Shown one piece after another: positions 1-10,894 of a stretch of DNA of 32,227 nt; positions within the stretch are counted from its first letter, which is position 1, and each line of letters opens with the position of its first letter. The translations under genes were made by a program, and so were the position numbers. The notes below the pieces were generated by a model. It was not told the origin of the DNA and did no database searches. It was given only the letters and a program-made list of their open reading frames with translations. This DNA comes from Mesostigma viride (Eukaryota; Streptophyta; Mesostigmatophyceae; Mesostigmatales; Mesostigmataceae), in assembly GCA_009746045.1 (NCBI GenBank), contig RPFO01000743.1, forward strand, positions 1-32,227. The letters are read 5' to 3'.

Positions 1-362
1 GTAAGAGTAACGTTACGACTGCACATCTTTGGTAGTACATTACCGACAGAGTAAATTACCGCGACGGGTCTTGGTTGGTAATCTACCACCTGTAGATTAG
101 GTGCCAGTGATCCGATGCTGTAAGATACGTTTCAGTAAGTTACTTCGGGGATCTTTGCCTGTACACGGCCAGATGGATAATTATATTGTAATGGAGAAGT
201 GGGAGAACGTGCGTGTCTATTAGCAAATGCAGCGAAATATAAAAATGTAGTTATCAGCCTTTTTCGCCTATTCAGCAGTTGTCGTTGTCGGCCGTTGTCA
301 GTAAGCGGCTATAGATTATGTGTGCTGGGGCCGGTGAAAAGACGCTAGCAAAGTTCGTCTGA

Positions 363-482
363 ATGGCGTCCAATAGAGGGGATTTTATTGTTAGTGGATT
401 GTTGGACGAGGAGAAGGCGAGGTTGCTGGCGGAGAATGCGAAAGAGCAGAGGGAAGCAGCGGAAGCCGTGCGTGGAAGATGA
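363..482 (+). CDS. Possible first exon of a small unknown gene
   Basis: An ATG at 363 opens 39 codons ending in TGA at 480-482. The peptide (MASNRGDFIVSGLLDEEKAR...) is rich in Glu, Ala and Arg and looks helical. A GTGCGT at 468 in codon phase 0 could be a splice donor that would remove the last codons and the stop. No family is recognised. It is proposed only because its composition looks coding and it lies upstream of other exon-like pieces on the same strand. It may equally be chance. Confidence 0.22.
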   Translation: MASNRGDFIVSGLLDEEKARLLAENAKEQREAAEAVRGR

Positions 483-761
483 GGTAACGGGATGGAGTGT
501 GGGCCCTGGCTTCTGGTTATGAAATGATGGCGGTTGCAGGCCAGCCGTGCTCGCTGGTAATGGGTGCGTGGTGTTGAAATCCAAGTTCTGCGCGTATTCT
601 GTTTTTTGGTCAATGATTGAAGGGATGTCGCCTTGTTTTATTTTTGTGCATCTGCGTCCCGTCGTGACTGCCTCGTCATGGACGCCCAGGGGTAGAAGTT
701 CGAACGAGGGAATGATTTTTCAAACGCCTGGATATGTTATGATAGTACGAATAAATGGTAA

Positions 762-1473
762 TGGGTAGAGGCGGCCAAAATTTTGTTGGAAGTGTGCCAA
801 CGCCGCACATACGACTTGAACAACCCTAGGTATCTTAGGAAAAGGAAACACGGATACGTCGGAGTGGAGGAAGAGGAAGACGATGACGATGGTGAAGACG
901 GAGAGGTTTACAATGGAGGCCTTGAGAATGGGGAGACATTGAAGCAGGAGAGCAGGGTAGCGGTGAGTGGCCCGTCATGAATTACATTGTGGTTGCAGTT
1001 GTTAGCGAGGCGTGTTGATTGCTTCTTGCCGCGGGTAATCGCTAGCGTGCATAACCTTCTTTTTTCAACAGGTGTTCTGGTGCATTGACTGCCGCAAAGC
1101 AATTCATGGGACTGATTATGTGCCTATCATGCCGTTTGGGAATCATACATTGCCAACATTTCGTGTTTAGAAGGCGCGCCTTCAGAAGCATATTCAGCAC
1201 CGCACGAGCCAGGTGCTGAAGGCGTGCTTGGAGAGGAAGGGGTATAAAGTGCGCATGACCGCATCGAAGAAGAAGAAGCAGCAGGAATCGGGCAAGACCA
1301 TGATAACCGAGCCAGGATTGGCTTTCGTGCATGCAGTACATGGTGCGGCGCAGGCAGTGAATGCTGCATCGATTGCAGCGGTGCAGCCTGTGGCCATGGC
1401 GGTGCAGGGCGCGGGTCCTGAAGTGTGGGCGTTGGCGAAGCAGATTCACGATGCTGTCATGGCCACGTTGTGA
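762..1473 (+). pseudogene. Two exon-like segments joined by a likely intron, with one in-frame stop
   Basis: An open frame starts after a TAA at 759-761 and contains a strongly acidic run (VEEEEDDDDGEDGE). It meets GTGAGT at 963, a good splice donor at codon phase 0. A pyrimidine tract and CAACAG end at 1071, giving a 109-base candidate intron. The frame resumes at phase 0 with FWCIDCRKAIHGTDYVPIM, carries one in-frame TAG at 1168-1170, then continues through a Lys-rich and an Ala/Val-rich helix to TGA at 1471-1473. The C-x2-C and C-R-K residues hint at metal binding, but no known domain is recognised. The single stop suggests a pseudogene, a sequencing error, or a further short intron near 1168. 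Seen: frame continuity and splice-like sites. Inferred: that they form one gene. Confidence 0.35.
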
Positions 1474-1552
1474 AGCCAAGGAATGGGTGTTGGTTCCAGT
1501 CAGGTGCCTCGCCCGGAGGAAGCTTTTCTGCTGTAAGCAGAGGTGCGGCATC

Positions 1553-1644
1553 AAGCATTTGCAATCGCCATGAGAGCAGTGGAGATGTCAGCGGCATGAA
1601 GCATTTGCAATCGCCATGAGAGCAGTGGAGATGTCTGCGGCATT
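1553..1644. repeat. 46-bp tandem duplication
   Basis: Two adjacent 46-bp copies begin AAGCATTTGCAATCGCCATG, at 1553-1598 and 1599-1644, and differ at about one base in the body. They lie just downstream of the broken candidate gene ending at 1473. Confidence 0.85.
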
Positions 1645-2258
1645 GGGAGATCTGCAGACAATTGCAGGAGGACATTGTGCGGTACGCTTGTAGGGTGTAA
1701 GCTGTGTTGTTCCGCTCGCTAATGGACATGTGCCCCTGTAACCTCTTCCAGGCTAGTATCTGCTATCCACCTCTTCAGGCTTGAAAAGTAAATTGCTGTA
1801 CGGTTCACAATTGGCATGGCTTGACATGCACGCGTCCTTGACTGTGGTCTGCATGGGTTTGGGGTTTAGCGGTTTACATCAGACTCTGCTGTGTATCTGC
1901 TTAATCAGCCGACGTGTCACATGGGGACAGCAACGGCGCTGGGATGCAGCCCGGTGTGAATGCGAGTAAGGTACGCGCTGGCATGCATGGCGGATGGGGC
2001 GTGGAAGCCACGACCCACGTTTTTGTGTGTGCACGGGGGGCTAGGGGGCAAGTCGTTGTGTTGCTGCCATCCATATGGCCATGGATATGCGGGAAGCTTT
2101 CCCTGTACCCATACTTAATGATGCATGGACTGGTTGTGACAGCCAAGGGTTTAGCTGTCGTGGGTTTGCTGAGTGATCATGGCAGTCTGCTAGGCTGGTG
2201 CTAGAACAGCCATAGCGCGGTTACTGCTATGTCTTGCCCGTGCTAACTGATGCTGCAG
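1645..2258. other. No feature recognised
   Basis: Open frames on both strands are short, overlap each other and lack any recognisable motif. The right edge (CTAAC at about 2243, then TGCTGCAG) resembles an intron branch point and acceptor. Confidence 0.4.
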
Positions 2259-2387
2259 CCATGCGTGGAGCGCGAATCGTCCCGTGAGGAGAAGGAGGAG
2301 GCGGGGCCGGTGCACCCATGGGCAGGGCCGGAGAAGAAGGACGCGGAGCACCCAGTGTGGGAGAAGGAGAAGGCGGGGAAGCACTGA
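2259..2387 (+). CDS. Candidate terminal exon, charged peptide of unknown function
   Basis: A CTAAC branch-point-like sequence is followed about 12 bases later by TGCTGCAG ending at 2258. From there one frame runs 42 codons to TGA at 2385-2387. It encodes a charged peptide with two Glu/Lys blocks around HPWAGPEKKDAEHPVWEKEK. No homologous family is recognised. It could be the last exon of a gene beginning upstream, but no matching donor was identified. Confidence 0.22.
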   Translation, partial: PCVERESSREEKEEAGPVHPWAGPEKKDAEHPVWEKEKAGKH

Positions 2388-3245
2388 AGCTCCACCCCAT
2401 GTCAGGCCTCTAGTATAGGTGCCAGTTAACTAAACCCATGCACGTGCAGTTGTAGCTCAGAATGTATTTAAAATCATATGCCCCTTTTCAGGTATATGTG
2501 TAACAGTGACTCCCAACGGATATATGTTCCTAATTTATTAAATTCTTACTGAATAATTGTTGTCTTTATGAACCCATGAAGAGCAAAGCCCGGTGGGGAG
2601 TACATGTAACGCATTACCACGAGAAGGGGTCCCCACACCGCATTTCTTCGCTCTCTGTTCCTATGCAGAACAAGAAGAGGTGGAAGACCAATGTCCCGGC
2701 TCACACGCCAGCCCATGTGGGTAAGCCCCCCCCCAAAGCGGAAGGGGCGCTTTGGGGAGAAGTGTAGTGAGGATTTTGTAGACTAGATAGCTTAGAGTTA
2801 GCTTATTTCGATGTTGCGGCTTGACCCACCTCTACCCATTCAGCAAGGAATATGCATGTGCTGCATGATCTCCCAACGGAGGCATGTTATAATTTTATTT
2901 GATTCTTTAATGTAGTGTCTTGGGGCATGATGCAGATGAGATTTGTAACTTCCGTGTAATTATGTTTCTAAAGAGATTAGCATAGTACTCTAAACATGCC
3001 CATGCGCATGACACGCAAGTACTAACTTACTTACACCAGACCTGGCAATAAACAAGCATTGATGGGATGGACCCAGCGATACATAATGGGCGTGCATGCG
3101 TAAAAAATATACACTATGCATGGCCCAATGGGCATGCATTCAAATAATTACAAATGAAGGCCGCCATGAGAGCACTGAAGCTAAACCAGACCGGGCCACA
3201 ATTAACCCTCCAGCACCAAAGTTCCACTGCATCATGTAAGACAAG
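2388..3245. other. AT-rich intergenic stretch with two stem-loop motif copies
   Basis: No convincing gene is present. A 63-codon open frame at 2576-2767 includes a CAG/GTAAGC-bounded piece (about 2669-2721) that could be an exon, but nothing supports it further. Copies of the recurring stem-loop motif lie at 2508-2520 (weak) and 2870-2881. Confidence 0.4.
2870..2881 (+). repeat. Recurring stem-loop motif, copy 2
   Basis: CTCC-CAAC-GGAG forms a 4-bp stem with a 4-base loop, followed by CATGTT and AT-rich DNA. A weaker copy lies at 2508-2520. The same layout recurs at 4838, 4907 and weakly near 5477. Confidence 0.5.
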
Positions 3246-4588
3246 CCATCCATCCATCCATCCATCCATCCATCATCCATCCATCCATCCATCCATCCAT
3301 CCATCCATCCATCCATCCATCCATCCATCCATCCATCCATCCATCCATCCCATCCATCCATCCATCCATCCATCCATCCATCCATCCATCCATCCATCCA
3401 TCCATCCATCCATCCATCCATCCATCCATCCATCCATCCATCCATCCATCCATCCATCCATCCATCCATCCATCCATCCATCCATCCATCCATCCATCCA
3501 TCCATCCATCCATCCATCCATCCATCCATCCATCCATCCATCCATCCATCCAATCCATCCATCCATCCATCCATCCATCCATCCATCCATCCATCCATCC
3601 ATCCATCCATCCATCCATCCATCCATCCATCCATCCATCCATCCATCCATCCATCCATCCATCCATCCATCCATCCATCCATCCATCCATCCATCCATCC
3701 ATCCATCCATCCATCCATCCATCCATCCCATCATCCATCCATCCATCCATCCATCCATCCATCCATCCATCCATCCATCCATCCATCCATCCATCCATCC
3801 ATCCATCCATCCATCCATCCATCCATCCATCCATCCATCCATCCATCCATCCATCCATCCATCCATCCATCCATCCATCCATCCATCCATCCATCCATCC
3901 ATCCATCCATCCCATCCATCCATCCATCCATCCATCCATCCATCCATCCATCCATCCATCCATCCATCCATCCATCCATCCATCCATCCATCCATCCATC
4001 CATCATCCATCCATCCATCCATCCATCCATCCATCCATCCATCCATCCATCCATCCATCCATCCATCCATCCATCCATCCATCCATCCATCCATCCATCC
4101 ATCCATCCATCCATCCATCCATCCATCCATCCATCCATCCATCCATCCATCCATCCATCCATCCATCCATCCATCCATCCATCCATCATCCATCCATCCA
4201 TCCATCCATCCATCCATCCATCCATCCATCCATCCATCCATCCATCCATCCATCCATCCCATCCATCCATCCATCCATCCATCCATCCATCCATCCATCA
4301 TCCATCCATCCATCCATCCATCCATCCATCCATCCATCCATCCATCCATCCATCCATCCATCCATCCATCCATCCATCCATCCACATCCATCCATCCATC
4401 CATCCATCCATCCATCCATCCATCCATCCATCCATCCATCCATCCATCCATCCATCCATCCATCCATCCATCCATCCATCCATCCATCCATCCATCCATC
4501 CATCCATCCATCCATCCATCCATCCATCCATCCATCCATCCATCCATCCATCCATCCATCCATCCATCCATCCATCCATCCATCCATC
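3246..4588. repeat. (CCAT)n microsatellite, 1.34 kb
   Basis: An almost unbroken CCAT tetranucleotide tract of 1,343 bases. About ten single-base slips interrupt it (for example near 3272, 3349, 3552, 3729, 3912, 4003, 4187, 4258, 4298 and 4384). Because 4 and 3 are coprime, every plus frame reads Pro-Ser-Ile-His and every minus frame reads Met-Asp-Gly-Trp. Neither contains a stop codon, so the long open frames here (up to 518 codons) are artefacts, not genes. Confidence 0.98.
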
Positions 4589-4837
4589 GGGGTATAGTCC
4601 TAGTACAGCCATGCTACGTCCTGGCTATGATGAGATTACTTGCCCACGCTCCTAGTGTTATGCCATGCTCACATGAGTCTTATTGCACCCACAGATTGCC
4701 GGATCGTTAGCGTGTCCGTTTAGCTAGCGTTCCCGAATGCAGCTGTGGCATGCCTTAGGCATGAAGGAGAGTGGGGGTCTCTGCCCTTTCTCCTGTTGTG
4801 CACACACAGGCATTAAAAGCACTTCGGTGCTCCGTGA

Positions 4838-4851
4838 CTCCCCAACGGGAG
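4838..4851 (+). repeat. Recurring stem-loop motif, copy 3
   Basis: CTCCC-CAAC-GGGAG forms a perfect 5-bp stem with a 4-base loop. It is followed by CACGTGTTTAAATAATTAAT. Confidence 0.55.
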
Positions 4852-4906
4852 CACGTGTTTAAATAATTAATTAATGAATGAATCGGGGTTAACTAATGCT
4901 CCTTGA

Positions 4907-4920
4907 CTCCCTAATGGGGG
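4907..4920 (+). repeat. Recurring stem-loop motif, copy 4
   Basis: CTCCC-TAAT-GGGGG keeps the stem of copy 3 with one T-G wobble and a changed loop. It is again followed by CATG, TTTA and an AATTAA-rich run. A fifth, weaker copy is near 5477-5495 (TCCCCCAACATGGA, then CATGA and AATTAA-rich DNA). Confidence 0.5.
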
Positions 4921-6060
4921 CATGAGTTTAATAAATGAATTAAGTAGTTAGTTAATAAATCAGGTTGATTCAGATGAGGTCCCTGCTGGTTCCTTGTGGA
5001 CTGGCCAGCCAGGGAGATATCTTCTTACATGGTCAGGCCCTTGCCGACCATGTAACAACCTGTTAGGCGACGCAGTGGCCAACATTGGACATACCGCCAT
5101 ATGTTTGTCTCCGCGATATGATTTTAGCTGACATGCAGAGCACAGACACTGTTGGCGTCATCCGCTCAACCCCTCTTATTCATACATGGGACCTCGGATA
5201 TGTAGGATTAGTAGCGTTGCCCAGGCGGACATTGTCAAAGACTACGACCCCCCAGTTGTGGGTCCTAGGAAATTTAACAAGCATGATTGTCTCCTTGTTG
5301 ATAGGCATTAATTCATCCTTGATGATAGGCATTGCTTGCGTGCAAGATTAGCTCGAGGCCCATATTTTAGACTACTAGCTGAGCTGTGGACATACATGTA
5401 GTTATTGACGTCTTGACGGATATTGACGTCTTGGGGGACTTCCACTATATCTTCTTTGGGGAATTCAGAGATCCCGGTCCCCCAACATGGACATGAGACT
5501 AATTAAAATCAATTAATCAATGTCATGAATAGAGCGCGTTCATGACGTTCAGTCATGAACAGAGCCCTAACCTTAAACACATAAGAAAACAATTATGGCG
5601 GGCCATGTGACCAATGTAAGAAGCTTAGCCCCCAAACATATTGTTGTCTCACGTAATGAATCACTTGCTGATCAACAAATCGATGGTTATCTCATAGGCA
5701 CAATGTACCTCTGACCATCATTGCTGGCCCATGCATGCATGCACCAATGGCAGCCTACATGACACATACATCGCTTATTTGCCATGTAAAAAATGCGACA
5801 AAGTGTCCATATAGGTACTCATAGATTAGCACAAATTCCTTAGCACGATGTGGACAACTTTACTTAACGGTGAAAGCCTGTCTCGCCCTTATTGCCTTGA
5901 GGGTTCCCGGCGATAGGTCCTGTCTGTTGGTCGACATTTTTCTTTTGCAGCTGGCCATCGTCGGTAGGTATGAATGATCTCGATGCTAGCAATTACGATG
6001 ATGATACCCGAGGTAGTCTATACCTAGGATCGAGAGCTTCTTCTTGTATGGCAATGCCGG
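4921..6060. other. Intergenic, no gene recognised
   Basis: The longest frame (5085-5351, plus) has no motif or coding-like composition. Two identical ATTGACGTCTTG words at 5404-5415 and 5422-5433 contain TGACGTC, the bZIP/CRE core. A weak stem-loop copy is near 5477. A short GTCATGAAYAGAGC direct repeat is near 5522 and 5550. Confidence 0.45.
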
Positions 6061-6257
6061 CAGTTAACTATTACTCCGAATAAAGAGTTAAGAGGTTGGC
6101 CCTCGGCAGTCGGCATGGCGATCACGGAGCGATGACGGGGCGATGACGGGGCGATGACGGGGCGTTGACGCGCGTGATGAATAGGATCTGTTTGACAGGC
6201 GGCGGCTATTGGTAATATAGATTGTTGATTAAGAGAAGAGTTTAGATGTTGGCCCGT

Positions 6258-6292
6258 GGGCGATGACGGTGACGGCGTCACCGTCATCGCCC
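6258..6292. repeat. Inverted repeat, 17-bp arms (first unit)
   Basis: Arms 6258-6274 and 6276-6292 are exact reverse complements around one base. The outer arms are interrupted by a 3-base deletion on the left relative to the second unit. Confidence 0.9.
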
Positions 6293-6532
6293 TCGACGGG
6301 CGTCATGAATACGACCTTTTTGATATGCGGCGGCTATTGGTAATATAGGTCGTTGACTACTACTCCGAATACAAATGTAAAGAGGTTGGCCCTCGGCTGG
6401 CTCGGCATGGCGATCACGGGGCGATGACGGGGCGATGACGGGGCGTTGACGCGCGTGATGAATAGGATCTGTTTGATAGGCGGCGGCTATTGGTAATATA
6501 GATTGTTGATTAAGAGAAGAGTTTAGATGTTG

Positions 6533-6586
6533 GCCCGTCGAGGGCGATGACGGTGACGGTCGTCACCGTCATCGCCCTCGACGGGC
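6533..6586. repeat. Perfect hairpin, 26-bp arms with 2-base spacer (second unit)
   Basis: 6533-6558 and 6561-6586 are exact reverse complements separated by GT, with no mismatch. An arm of this length could extrude a cruciform in DNA or fold to a long RNA hairpin. The arms are GC-rich and built on GGCGATGACGGTGACG. Confidence 0.93.
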
Positions 6587-6775
6587 GTGATGATAAGCCC
6601 ATGTTTGATATGCGGCAGCTATTGGTAGTATAGGTCGTTGACTATCACTCCGAATAAAGAGTTAACAGGTTAAGGCCCTCGGCCGGGCGATGACGGGGCG
6701 ATGACGGGGCGTTGACGCTCGTGATGAATAGGACCTGTTTGATAGGCGGCGGCTATTGCTAATATATAGGTCGGA

Positions 6776-7230
6776 TATTTGTGTACCACCCCCCTCCTTC
6801 CCGCGGCAGGTACGCAGCGACCCGCTGTTGCATGTCCTGGCTGCAATTGTGTATCACTTGTACGGTATTTGTGTATCACTTGTAGCGTATTTGTGTATCA
6901 CTTGTCCTCCTTCCCACGGCAGGTACGCAGCGACCCGCTGTTGTCCTGGCTGCAATTGTGTATCACTTGTACGGTATTTGTGTATCACTTGTAGCGTATT
7001 TGTGTATCACTTGTCCTCCTTCCCACGGCAGGTACGCAGCGACCCGCTGTTGTCCTGCCTGCAATTGTGTATCACTTGTACGGTATTTGTGTATCACTTG
7101 TAGCGTATTTGTGTATCACTTGTCCTCCTTCCCACGGCAGGTACGCAGCGACCCGCTGTTATACTGGCGGTATTTGTGTATCACTTGTAGCGTATTTGTG
7201 TATCACTTGTACGGTATTTGTGTACCACCA
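6776..7230. repeat. 109-bp-period tandem array, about four units
   Basis: CCTCCTTCCC[AG]CGGCAGG recurs at 6793, 6906, 7015 and 7124, giving periods of 113, 109 and 109. Each unit also holds internal copies of TATTTGTGTATCACTTGTA. Since 109 leaves remainder 1 on division by 3, all three plus frames cycle through the same repeat-encoded peptide. The open frames of 70-200 codons here are repeat artefacts. Confidence 0.93.
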
Positions 7231-8373
<1,143 letters not shown>

Positions 8374-8526
8374 TCCCACCCCCGCTCTCTTGTCCCCCCC
8401 ACCCCTCCTCTCTCTTTCCCTTTTCCTTGGCTGTTGAGAAGGACTGGGGTGAAAACTCCAGACCGTTGGTGGCTGCCTTCAAGCAGGAAGTTTCAAGGAT
8501 CAACAAGTTTTTGTGAGCTGTCTGAT

Positions 8527-8547
8527 ATGGTCACTGCTGCGACAAAG
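8527..8547 (+). CDS. Possible seven-codon first exon after a CT-rich leader
   Basis: ATG at 8527 is followed by six codons and then AAAG|GTGAGT, a near-consensus splice donor at codon phase 0. It lies about 155 bases after the (CT)n tract, the kind of pyrimidine-rich leader often seen in plant 5' UTRs. No downstream exon could be identified, so this remains a suggestion. Confidence 0.15.
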
Positions 8548-8553
8548 GTGAGT

Positions 8554-9093
8554 TATCTTGTTTTTCATGTAATTTTTTTGCTGTAGCTAGGTAAGCCGGC
8601 CATTTTGTACTCCCCTTTCTTTTGCTCTCACGATTTATTCTTGTTGTGGTTTATATGGTCCCGTTAAGTGGCATGCATTATCATTATCCACATTAGTGTG
8701 AGAAACCATCCGCAGTGTTGTAGCTTGCATCTATAACAACAGTTTTTGCTGCCGCCGCCACTGCTATTACCAACATTAAGTCATTCTTGCTTTCTAAGCA
8801 CTCTTTTTCCTCTTAGGCTGTTGGTTGGGATACCAGCCACCCTTGCACGCATAAATTCAAGCACCGGGTGCATGTGAAAACACAACCAAGGCAAGAATGT
8901 CCCCCTCTCGCAATATCCCACCCACGCAACGCACCCAATGCAGCAAGAATGGGACCACCTTGTTGCCATGAGCTCTAGCACCGTTGCCACCCCTAGCTTT
9001 CTACTGTTCCCGTCCATCCTTATTTACACTGGCTGCTTTGCTTGCATTTCTGGCTCAGTGCCAGTTTGCACTTGCTAGCTTGCTAAGACAATA
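8554..9093. other. No feature recognised
   Basis: If the donor at 8548 is real this is intron. Otherwise it is plain intergenic DNA. No frame shows recognisable motifs. Confidence 0.3.
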
Positions 9094-9099
9094 ATGCAG

Positions 9100-9495
9100 C
9101 TTGCAAACGGCAAGGGCAAGCACCCGGGTAAGAGCAAAGGCAACCGCACGAGCAAAGGAAAGGGAAACTGGAAGAGCAAGCACAAGGCCAAGGAAAGGAC
9201 AAAGGCACTTGTGCTTGCCAAAAGGGCAGGCTCAAGGGAAATGACAAGGGCAAGGGCAGGGGCAGGCACAAGGGAAGCGGATAAGGGCAAGGGCAGGCGC
9301 AAGGGAAAGAGATTAGGACAAGTCAAGCACGAGGGAACGGACAAGGGCAAGGGCAGGCACAAGGGAAAAGATGAAGACAAGGGCAGGCACTAGGGAAAGG
9401 ATGAGGGCAACGGCAAACACTGGGGATCAAAGGATAGGGGCAAGGGCAGATGCTAGGGTAACAGTTAGGGCAAAGGCAGGCACAAGAGAAGAATA
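9100..9495. repeat. Degenerate purine-rich repeat (AAGGGCAAGGGCAGGCACA-like)
   Basis: Variants of GGCAAGGGCAGGCACAAGGG recur many times at irregular 20-35 base spacing. One plus frame (9094-9393) is open and reads Lys/Gly/Arg-rich protein, but that follows from the repeat. The opposite strand is equally open with Leu/Pro/Cys-rich sequence. I do not regard it as a gene. Confidence 0.75.
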
Positions 9496-9725
9496 AGGGG
9501 CCGTGAAGTATAAGTGGAAATGCGGGTGGCGACATGGGGTTCGATCGGGCCTGCTGATGCAAATGCAGATTTCAACTGCAGTGACAAACACAAGCGTAGA
9601 CATAGGCAACGACAAATTCCTTGCATGCGTGCCTTGCTCTTCACCGGCTGGCTCGTTTGCTAGTTGTCTAACAGTTTCTACCGATAAACATCACTTGCCA
9701 TTGTAAGGTCTGCCTTGCTGCCGTG

Positions 9726-9975
9726 CTAGTGGGTAGCTGGGTGATCGTGCTTGTTCCTTGTCAAGGGAGGGATGCATGTGGAGTAGGTGGGTGGGTGTGC
9801 TTGTTCCTTGCCAAGGAAGGGATGCACAAAGGTTAGATAGGTGCACGTGCTTGTTTCTTGTCAAGGGAGGGACGCACAAAGGGTAGGTGGGGGCACATGG
9901 TTGTGCCTCGTCAAGGGCGGGATGCACGAAGGGTAGGTGGGGGCATGTGGTTGGTCCTTGTCTTTTCACCGCCCA
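9726..9975. repeat. 50-bp tandem array, five units in exact register
   Basis: The landmark TTGTTCCTTG (with variants) falls at 9751, 9801, 9851, 9901 and 9951, so no unit has gained or lost a net base. Units share TCAAGGGAGGGATGCAC and GGGTAGGTGGG blocks with scattered substitutions. Confidence 0.92.
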
Positions 9976-10680
9976 AGCGATGGCGATGTAGCATGCATTA
10001 TACATTTATTCGTGCATTAAAAATCACTTTCCTTACAAGCGGCCTTAGCCGACTCCATCTGCCGTTGCCATTTCTCCGTATTGCATTGTCCGGACACGGT
10101 TTTTGTGTCGCAGGTCTTCCCCCGTAAAGGCACAAGCTGCCTGCGCGCGGAATTATGTGCAGACACCTCGGTTTCCAACACGACGGCTTCCCGCACATAT
10201 CGAGCTCTGGATGTACAACATCTTCCCCCGGCGCACTTGCTCCCGGATGGAGCTTCTGTGCGGTGCCGACATCCCCGGAGCTGTCCTAAGCACCGCATGG
10301 AAACAGTATTTCAAGCCACGAAGAGAAGCCACGAATTTGATATTGACTTGATATTGTCGTCAGAAGACTTGATATGCTATTTTCTGTGAAGGCGTTGGAT
10401 TTTTGTGCATGACATGTAATCCTGCATTTAATAATGAAATTTTTTATGAAATAGGAACTCGTCTTGCATGAGCCTTGCTGCAAATGCCATTCATTTTTTT
10501 CCCCCGGGTAAATGGGTGTTAGGGGTTAGGTTGACCGAAATGATAAGTGAAATCAAAGTGAAATTCTGATAAGTGACATGCGTACTGCAATTCAGAACGA
10601 CATAGCGACATGATTGTAGTACCGGTAGTGTACGCGAGAAGCATACGACGTCGTAACCTACGGGACCGAGTACCGGGATC
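9976..10680. other. No gene recognised
   Basis: Overlapping plus and minus frames of about 90-100 codons around 10017-10389 cannot both be real, and neither shows a motif. AT-rich sequence near 10380-10500 includes several AATAAT/AATGAA poly(A)-like words. Confidence 0.35.
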
Positions 10681-10845
10681 GTAAATTACCAACTCGTAAA
10701 TTACTACCTCGCAAATTACTACCTCGTACCTTACTACCTCGTAAATTACTACCTCGTACATTACTACCTCGTACATTACTACCTCGTACATTACTACCTC
10801 GTAAATTACTACCTCGTAAATTACTACCTCGTAAATTACGACGTC
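10681..10845. repeat. 15-bp tandem array (GTAAATTACTACCTC), 11 units
   Basis: Eleven head-to-tail 15-bp units whose main variation is A/C at position 4. Related, more diverged words (GTAAATTACC, GTACATTACC, GTAAGAGTA) occur just outside it (to about 10950) and at the very start of the window (1-60). On the minus strand the unit reads Glu-Val-Val-Ile/Met-Tyr and keeps frame because 15 is divisible by 3. I consider that frame a repeat artefact. Confidence 0.9.
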
Positions 10846-10894
10846 GGATCTTACCTCGGATCTAACTCGTAGCTTACGAGAAAGATCCGAACTC

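Larger units (their letters stand above)
6061..6775. repeat. 288-bp-period tandem array, about 2.4 units
   Basis: The landmark CTCCGAATA recurs near 6074, 6362 and 6648, giving a period of 286-288 bp. Each full unit holds a run of GATGACGGGGC, then TGATGAATAGGAYCTGTTTGA, GGCGGCTATTGGTAATATA, and a long hairpin built from the same GATGACGG sequence. The third unit is cut off at about 6775, where the next array begins. Small open frames inside are low-complexity shadows. Confidence 0.9.

Noticed and set aside
3154-4710. 518-codon plus frame and minus frames of up to 436 codons across the CCAT block
   Set aside because: They are produced entirely by a tetranucleotide repeat that cannot form a stop codon in any frame.
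9094-9393. Lys/Gly-rich, histone- or linker-like protein
   Set aside because: Encoded by degenerate tandem repeats. The opposite strand is just as open, and there is no conserved domain.
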